In this document: positions 1 through 5,671 of the stretch, piece after piece | Position numbering within the stretch: position 1 is the stretch's first letter | How the letters are laid out: each line of letters starts with the position of its first letter | Assembly (NCBI GenBank): GCA_025453435.1 | Contig: JALOQI010000040.1 | Coordinates: forward strand, 1-5,671 | Length of the DNA stretch: 5,671 nucleotides | DNA from: Candidatus Omnitrophota bacterium | Lineage (GTDB): Bacteria > Omnitrophota > Koll11 > Gygaellales > Profunditerraquicolaceae | Direction of reading: 5' to 3' | The notes under the pieces: generated by a model | Database searches by the model: none | The model's input: the letters and a program-made list of their open reading frames with translations, nothing else | What the model was told of the DNA's origin: nothing | Program-made: the position numbers and the translations under genes

Positions 1-756
1 CCAGGCAGCGTGCGCCTGGGCTGTTTCGAATTCAACATCGCCTACTATCTTTTCTCCAACGCGGTTTATGCCCACATCAATGACTATTGCGCCGTCTTTG
101 ACCCAGTCACCTTTGATAAGCCCGGCTTTGCCGACTGCGACGATAAGTATTTCGGCTTTACGCACATGCTCCTCGAGCTTGCCCGCCTTTGAAGTGCCGA
201 TATGGCACACTGTGACCGTTGCCAGCTTATCCAAAAGTGTTAAAGCCAAAGGCTTGCCCACTATTTCGCTGTGGCCGACTATTACGACTTCTTTGCCGGA
301 ATAATTCAAACCTATTGAATTCAATAGTTCCATTACCGCAGCAGCGGTGCAGGGCAGGATCTTTCCTTTGCCGAAGACTATTTTGCCCATATTGACAGGA
401 TGCATGCCTTCAACGTCCTTTTCGGGCTGGAGATACTGGCTTATTTTTTTGTAGTCCATATGCAAAGGCAGAGGCATCTGTATGATAATGCCGGAAACCG
501 AAGGGTCGCGGTTTAATTTCCCGATATACTCTATCAAATTTTCTTCGGTGGTCTCTTTGGGAAGGGTGTGCGCGTCATATTCTATCCCGAGGAGCTCTGC
601 ATTTTTCTTTTGCGATTTGATATAAACGTCTGATGCGGGATTCACGCCTACCTGGACGCTGGAAAGCTTAAAGCGTTTTTGTGAAGCCTGTATCTTGGAT
701 TTCAGGATGCTTTTGATCTGTTCTGCAATGGGTTTACCCTCTAATAGCTTTGCCAA
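1..756 (-). CDS. folD: Methylenetetrahydrofolate dehydrogenase of the FolD family, probably lacking cyclohydrolase activity; C-terminus off the window
   Basis: FolD enzymes interconvert 5,10-methylene-THF and 5,10-methenyl-THF with NAD(P), and usually also hydrolyse methenyl-THF to 10-formyl-THF in the cytosol. The reading frame is open to position 1 and encodes 252 residues; the family is usually 280-300, so about 30 are missing, including the usual PVPGGVGPMT motif. Visible motifs are VGVNPASDVY (about 36-45), QMPLPLH (93-99), KDVEGMHP (113-120), LPCT, the Rossmann loop VGHSEIVGKP (160-169) and VIDVGINR near the edge. The catalytic lysine four residues after Tyr45 (E. coli Lys54) is Gln49, and the folate-binding Asp (E. 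coli Asp121) is Glu116, whereas the Tyr and the QxPL glutamine are kept. I chose a TTG start at 754-756 because MAKLLEGKPIAE matches the family N-terminus and a GGAGGTG ribosome-binding site lies just upstream. It overlaps fchA by 23 nt. The family call is secure; loss of cyclohydrolase activity is inference. Confidence 0.95.
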   Translation of the reverse strand, partial: MAKLLEGKPIAEQIKSILKSKIQASQKRFKLSSVQVGVNPASDVYIKSQKKNAELLGIEYDAHTLPKETTEENLIEYIGKLNRDPSVSGIIIQMPLPLHMDYKKISQYLQPEKDVEGMHPVNMGKIVFGKGKILPCTAAAVMELLNSIGLNYSGKEVVIVGHSEIVGKPLALTLLDKLATVTVCHIGTSKAGKLEEHVRKAEILIVAVGKAGLIKGDWVKDGAIVIDVGINRVGEKIVGDVEFETAQAHAAW

Positions 757-1294
757 CTAGCACCTCCGTCTCATTGCGTATAGCGTTTATCCGGGCAGAA
801 TAGCCGTCCAGCTCCTGCCTTAAATCTTTTGCGCGTGCCTGATCATTGAGAACTTTAAGATTTATATCCACATTCCAGTATGCGCCCTGAAAAGCCGCAT
901 ACAAAAGATCTATTGCAACAGCCACATCACTGATAAGATTTATATTTGCGTGCTTGCACAAAACAGGGCACATCGAAGAGATCTCATCGCACAGGCGGCA
1001 TATGGAAAGCGGCACTGCCAGAGACCTCTCGATATCCTTGCTCAGATAAGCTTCAACATCCTCGTCCACCAGCTTCAAGAACTCCATGCGTATGCGCTCG
1101 GAATCTTTTAAAAATGCCGACATTTCGCTTTCGTACTGGGCATATTTGGGCTTTCCCAGGGTAAAATTTATCACCATGCTCAAAAGTCCTGCGCCAAGAG
1201 CGCCTGCCATAGCGCTCGCTGAACCTCCGCCCGGAGCGGGTGATTTTTTTGCAAGATCGTCAAGATACTGCGCAAGCGTTTTGTCCTTATACAT
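734..1294 (-). CDS. fchA: Methenyltetrahydrofolate cyclohydrolase, FchA / cyclodeaminase family
   Basis: This 186-residue protein belongs to the cyclodeaminase/cyclohydrolase family, which comprises stand-alone FchA and the cyclodeaminase domain of formiminotransferase-cyclodeaminase. Diagnostic motifs are SPAPGGGSASAMAGALGAG (18-36) near the N-terminus, LGKPKY (46-51), DEDVEAY (77-83), a VPL segment (94-96), SDVAVA (122-127) and NVDINLK (141-147). It is slightly shorter than the usual 200 or so residues but appears complete. The family is a largely helical soluble enzyme. The ATG at 1292-1294 has a GAGGT Shine-Dalgarno 5 nt upstream and overlaps the yraN stop by 8 nt. No glutamate formiminotransferase domain or histidine-degradation gene is nearby, while folD follows directly. 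Interconversion of methenyl-THF and 10-formyl-THF is therefore much more likely than formimino-THF deamination. That choice rests on context; the family assignment is firm. Confidence 0.9.
   Translation of the reverse strand: MYKDKTLAQYLDDLAKKSPAPGGGSASAMAGALGAGLLSMVINFTLGKPKYAQYESEMSAFLKDSERIRMEFLKLVDEDVEAYLSKDIERSLAVPLSICRLCDEISSMCPVLCKHANINLISDVAVAIDLLYAAFQGAYWNVDINLKVLNDQARAKDLRQELDGYSARINAIRNETEVLVGKAIRG
761..767 (-). promoter_or_regulatory. Ribosome-binding site of folD inside fchA
   Basis: GGAGGTG on the minus strand lies 4 nt before the TTG codon at 754-756, within the last codons of fchA. It is the strongest Shine-Dalgarno sequence near this junction and decides the non-ATG start for folD. 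Confidence 0.75.
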
Positions 1295-1676
1295 CGCTTA
1301 CCTCGTTGTTTTCGTCCAGCTGGAACGCGCATTTTATCAGCTCGATCCCGGCCGGATCCCTGGTAAGATCCACGGATACCACATCGAACCTGCAAAGGCT
1401 ATCAAGCATATTGTGCTGGACCAGATAATACGTCGCAGCTTTTGCCATATGCCTTTTTTTTATATTTACGACCGCTTCCTGCGGGGAGCCAAATTTCGAC
1501 TGTCTGCGCGTCTTTACTTCTATAAAACAGGTTATTTCTTTGTCGGAAGCTATTATATCTATTTCGCCGGCCCGGGTCCTGTAATTCCTGGCGATTATGC
1601 CGTATCCTGCCTTGCGCAGAAAATCGCACGCAAGGTCTTCGCCTTCCCTGCCCAGGTTCTGATTTGTTTTAGACAC
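1287..1676 (-). CDS. yraN: YraN / UPF0102 family protein with a nuclease-like fold
   Basis: This 129-residue protein has the UPF0102 signature. It carries an N-terminal GxxGExxA helix (residues 9-16), then YRTRAGEIDIIA (32-43), FIEVKTR (51-57), FGSPQEAV (62-69) and CRFDVVSV (95-102). Asp40, Glu53 and Lys55 form the D-ExK arrangement of the restriction-endonuclease/Holliday-junction-resolvase-like fold. The biochemical role of the family is not well established, so a nuclease function is inferred from fold and motif only. The length is normal for the family (about 115-130). The start is a GTG at 1674-1676 that overlaps the rnhB stop by 8 nt. There is no convincing Shine-Dalgarno, so translation is probably coupled to rnhB. 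Placement after rnhB is a common bacterial arrangement and supports the identification. Confidence 0.9.
   Translation of the reverse strand: MSKTNQNLGREGEDLACDFLRKAGYGIIARNYRTRAGEIDIIASDKEITCFIEVKTRRQSKFGSPQEAVVNIKKRHMAKAATYYLVQHNMLDSLCRFDVVSVDLTRDPAGIELIKCAFQLDENNEVSDV
1300..1304 (-). promoter_or_regulatory. Ribosome-binding site of fchA
   Basis: GAGGT on the minus strand, 5 nt before the ATG at 1292-1294. It lies inside the yraN coding region and supports the fchA start. Confidence 0.65.
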
Positions 1677-2280
1677 AACAAAAACTCTTGCGGTGAATTC
1701 TCGATGCTCCGAACTTCTTTATAGCCTGCCTGTGCGAGGTTGTGGGATAACCTTTATGCCTGCAAAAACCGTAACACGGGAATACTTTATCGTATACGGC
1801 CATTATGCGGTCCCGCGTGACTTTAGCTACTATAGATGCCGCTGCTATGCTGCGGTCTTTCCTGTCGCCCTTTATGATGCAAGTTGATGCGAATTCCGTA
1901 TGAAGCCTTACGGGGCCGTCTATCAGAAGCTGCACCTGACTCGGATCTTCGATCTGTGCGCGGCTTATAAGATCCGCCACAGCCTGTTCCATCGCGAGCT
2001 GCGTTGCGACAAGAATGTTGACGCGGTCAATGACCAGCTCATTGACAATGCCTATGCCAAAAATCGAATTGGAGGCTATTTCAAGAAATGCCGCATCGCG
2101 CTGGGAAGCGCTCAGGAGTTTTGAATCGTCGATACGGTTGTCAAATGAATCCTTTAAAAGGCAGACTGCGCCTGCTACGACGGGCCCGGCTAAAGGGCCC
2201 CTGCCGGCCTCATCGATGCCGATGATGACGGATTTGCCGCTTTTTTTGTATTTGCGCTCGTAATATTTAAGACTGCGCAC
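1669..2280 (-). CDS. rnhB: Ribonuclease HII
   Basis: RNase HII cuts the RNA strand of RNA-DNA hybrids and starts removal of single ribonucleotides misincorporated into DNA. The 203-residue product contains the full signature. It has [19 protein letters not shown] (residues 21-39, catalytic Asp23 and Glu24), DDSKLLS (51-57; the commoner form is DSKKLS), LLIDGP (118-123, catalytic Asp121) and KGD (137-139, probable fourth acidic ligand Asp139). These are followed by [15 protein letters not shown] (144-158) and the C-terminal [14 protein letters not shown] and IHRKSF motifs. All four carboxylates are present, so it should be active. Length is normal. The start is a GTG at 2278-2280, 14 nt inside the end of rplS, with only a weak purine-rich AGAAAG directly before it; coupling to rplS translation is likely. 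Cytosolic. Confidence 0.96.
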   Translation of the reverse strand: MRSLKYYERKYKKSGKSVIIGIDEAGRGPLAGPVVAGAVCLLKDSFDNRIDDSKLLSASQRDAAFLEIASNSIFGIGIVNELVIDRVNILVATQLAMEQAVADLISRAQIEDPSQVQLLIDGPVRLHTEFASTCIIKGDRKDRSIAAASIVAKVTRDRIMAVYDKVFPCYGFCRHKGYPTTSHRQAIKKFGASRIHRKSFCCV

Positions 2281-2606
2281 TTTCTATCTTGGTAGCGCTC
2301 TTGCCTATTTTCTGCCTGAGATAATAAAGCTTGGCACGGTTCACTTTGCCGCGCTTGATCAATTCAATGCGCTCGATGTTGGGCGAATAAAGAACGAATA
2401 CGCGCTCCACGCCTTCGCCTGAAGAGACCTTGCGGACCGTAAAGTTGGAATTAGTGCCTTTGCCCTTGATGGATATTACTATCCCCTCAAAGGGATGCAA
2501 ACGCACTTTATCGCCTTCGGGGATCTTGGTCATGACCTTGACCGTATCGCCTACGATAAACTTCGGGTATTCCTTTTTTGTGTATTCCTGCTCAATAAGT
2601 TTGATC

Positions 2607-2614
<8 letters not shown>
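2267..2614 (-). CDS. rplS: 50S ribosomal protein L19
   Basis: L19 is a large-subunit protein located near the 30S-50S interface. The 115-residue product, of normal length for the family, shows the expected order of motifs: FIVGDTVKV (residues 19-27), [14 protein letters not shown] (40-53), [16 protein letters not shown] (58-73), [24 protein letters not shown] (77-100) and a basic tail. The ATG at 2612-2614 has a strong AAGGAG Shine-Dalgarno and overlaps the trmD stop by 8 nt. The trmD-rplS pairing is one of the most conserved gene orders in bacteria. Its own strong ribosome-binding site, compared with the weak ones of rnhB and yraN, fits the need for high L19 output from a shared transcript (inference). 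Confidence 0.98.
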
Positions 2615-5520
<2,906 letters not shown>

Positions 5521-5524
<4 letters not shown>

Positions 5525-5652
5525 AAAGACCTAGTGCAGGTGGAACATACAAAATGGCTGAAGAACCAGTGGCCGTCTGTCCTTGAAAAATCCGGGATCA
5601 TCTCAAGGAGGACCTCGCCTTTGCAATGCGGGCATTCAAAAAGATTCGTCAT
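5521..5652 (-). CDS. Small zinc-ribbon protein (complete at 43 residues or the C-terminus of a longer one)
   Basis: A minus-strand frame ending in TAG at 5521-5523 encodes a protein tail with two cysteine pairs, CPHC and CSTC, 25 residues apart. The first is in the sequence NLFECPHCKGEV and the last is close to the C-terminal CTRSF. This is a typical four-cysteine zinc ribbon; between the pairs lie an acidic/hydrophobic stretch and GHWFF. An ATG at 5650-5652 has AGGA 7 nt upstream, giving a self-contained 43-residue protein. The frame stays open to the window edge, with another ATG at 5656-5658, so it may instead be the end of a larger protein. The stop overlaps the stop of the convergent prenyl synthase gene. 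I do not recognise a specific family; zinc binding is inferred from the cysteine spacing. Confidence 0.6.
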
Positions 5653-5671
5653 GCCCATGTCCTGCTGGAGC

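Noticed and set aside
10..304. Two short plus-strand open frames near the left edge
   Set aside because: They are antisense to folD, which reads continuously through this stretch with conserved motifs.
1086..1724. Plus-strand open frame of 212 codons
   Set aside because: It lies antisense to fchA, yraN and the end of rnhB, all of which have clear family motifs. Its own translation has no recognisable motif.
2182..2200. Perfect inverted repeat GGGCCC, 7-nt loop, GGGCCC, resembling a hairpin or terminator
   Set aside because: It is the coding sequence for the invariant GPLAGP segment of RNase HII, where two Gly-Pro codon pairs create the repeat. There is no following T-tract in either direction.

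Overview
The window is a densely packed piece of bacterial chromosome of moderate GC content. It has almost no non-coding DNA and holds no rRNA, tRNA, CRISPR array, insertion sequence or phage gene. The gene families are clearly bacterial (L19, TrmD, RNase HII, YraN, a single-domain bacterial-type Tgt). A separate FchA next to FolD, together with an archaeal-style short-FARM prenyl synthase, would fit a deep-branching anaerobe with folate-linked one-carbon metabolism. Candidatus Omnitrophota is one possibility, but that assignment is inference from overall flavour and not demonstrated.

Layout. Seven genes run leftward on the minus strand from about 4437 to the left edge, in the order tgt, trmD, rplS, rnhB, yraN, fchA, folD. 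Every junction in this train overlaps (11, 8, 14, 8, 8 and 23 nt), so it is almost certainly one transcription unit with translational coupling. folD runs off the left edge without its C-terminus. A 46-bp divergent spacer (4438-4483) separates tgt from a plus-strand trans-prenyl diphosphate synthase gene (4484-5524). The stop codon of that gene overlaps the stop codon of a small minus-strand zinc-ribbon reading frame at the right edge (5521 onward).

How the genes fit together. tgt and trmD modify tRNA (queuosine precursor insertion at G34, m1G37). rplS encodes a ribosomal protein. rnhB removes ribonucleotides from DNA, and yraN is a conserved nuclease-fold protein that commonly follows rnhB. 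The last two genes, fchA and folD, carry out successive steps between 10-formyl-THF, methenyl-THF and methylene-THF.

The most notable point is in folD. The catalytic lysine needed for cyclohydrolase activity in bifunctional FolD is replaced by glutamine, and the folate-binding aspartate by glutamate. The gene immediately upstream encodes a dedicated cyclohydrolase. The pair therefore looks like a split system in which FolD is only a dehydrogenase and FchA supplies the lost activity. Apart from this, the region is ordinary housekeeping DNA, and I see no wholly new system.
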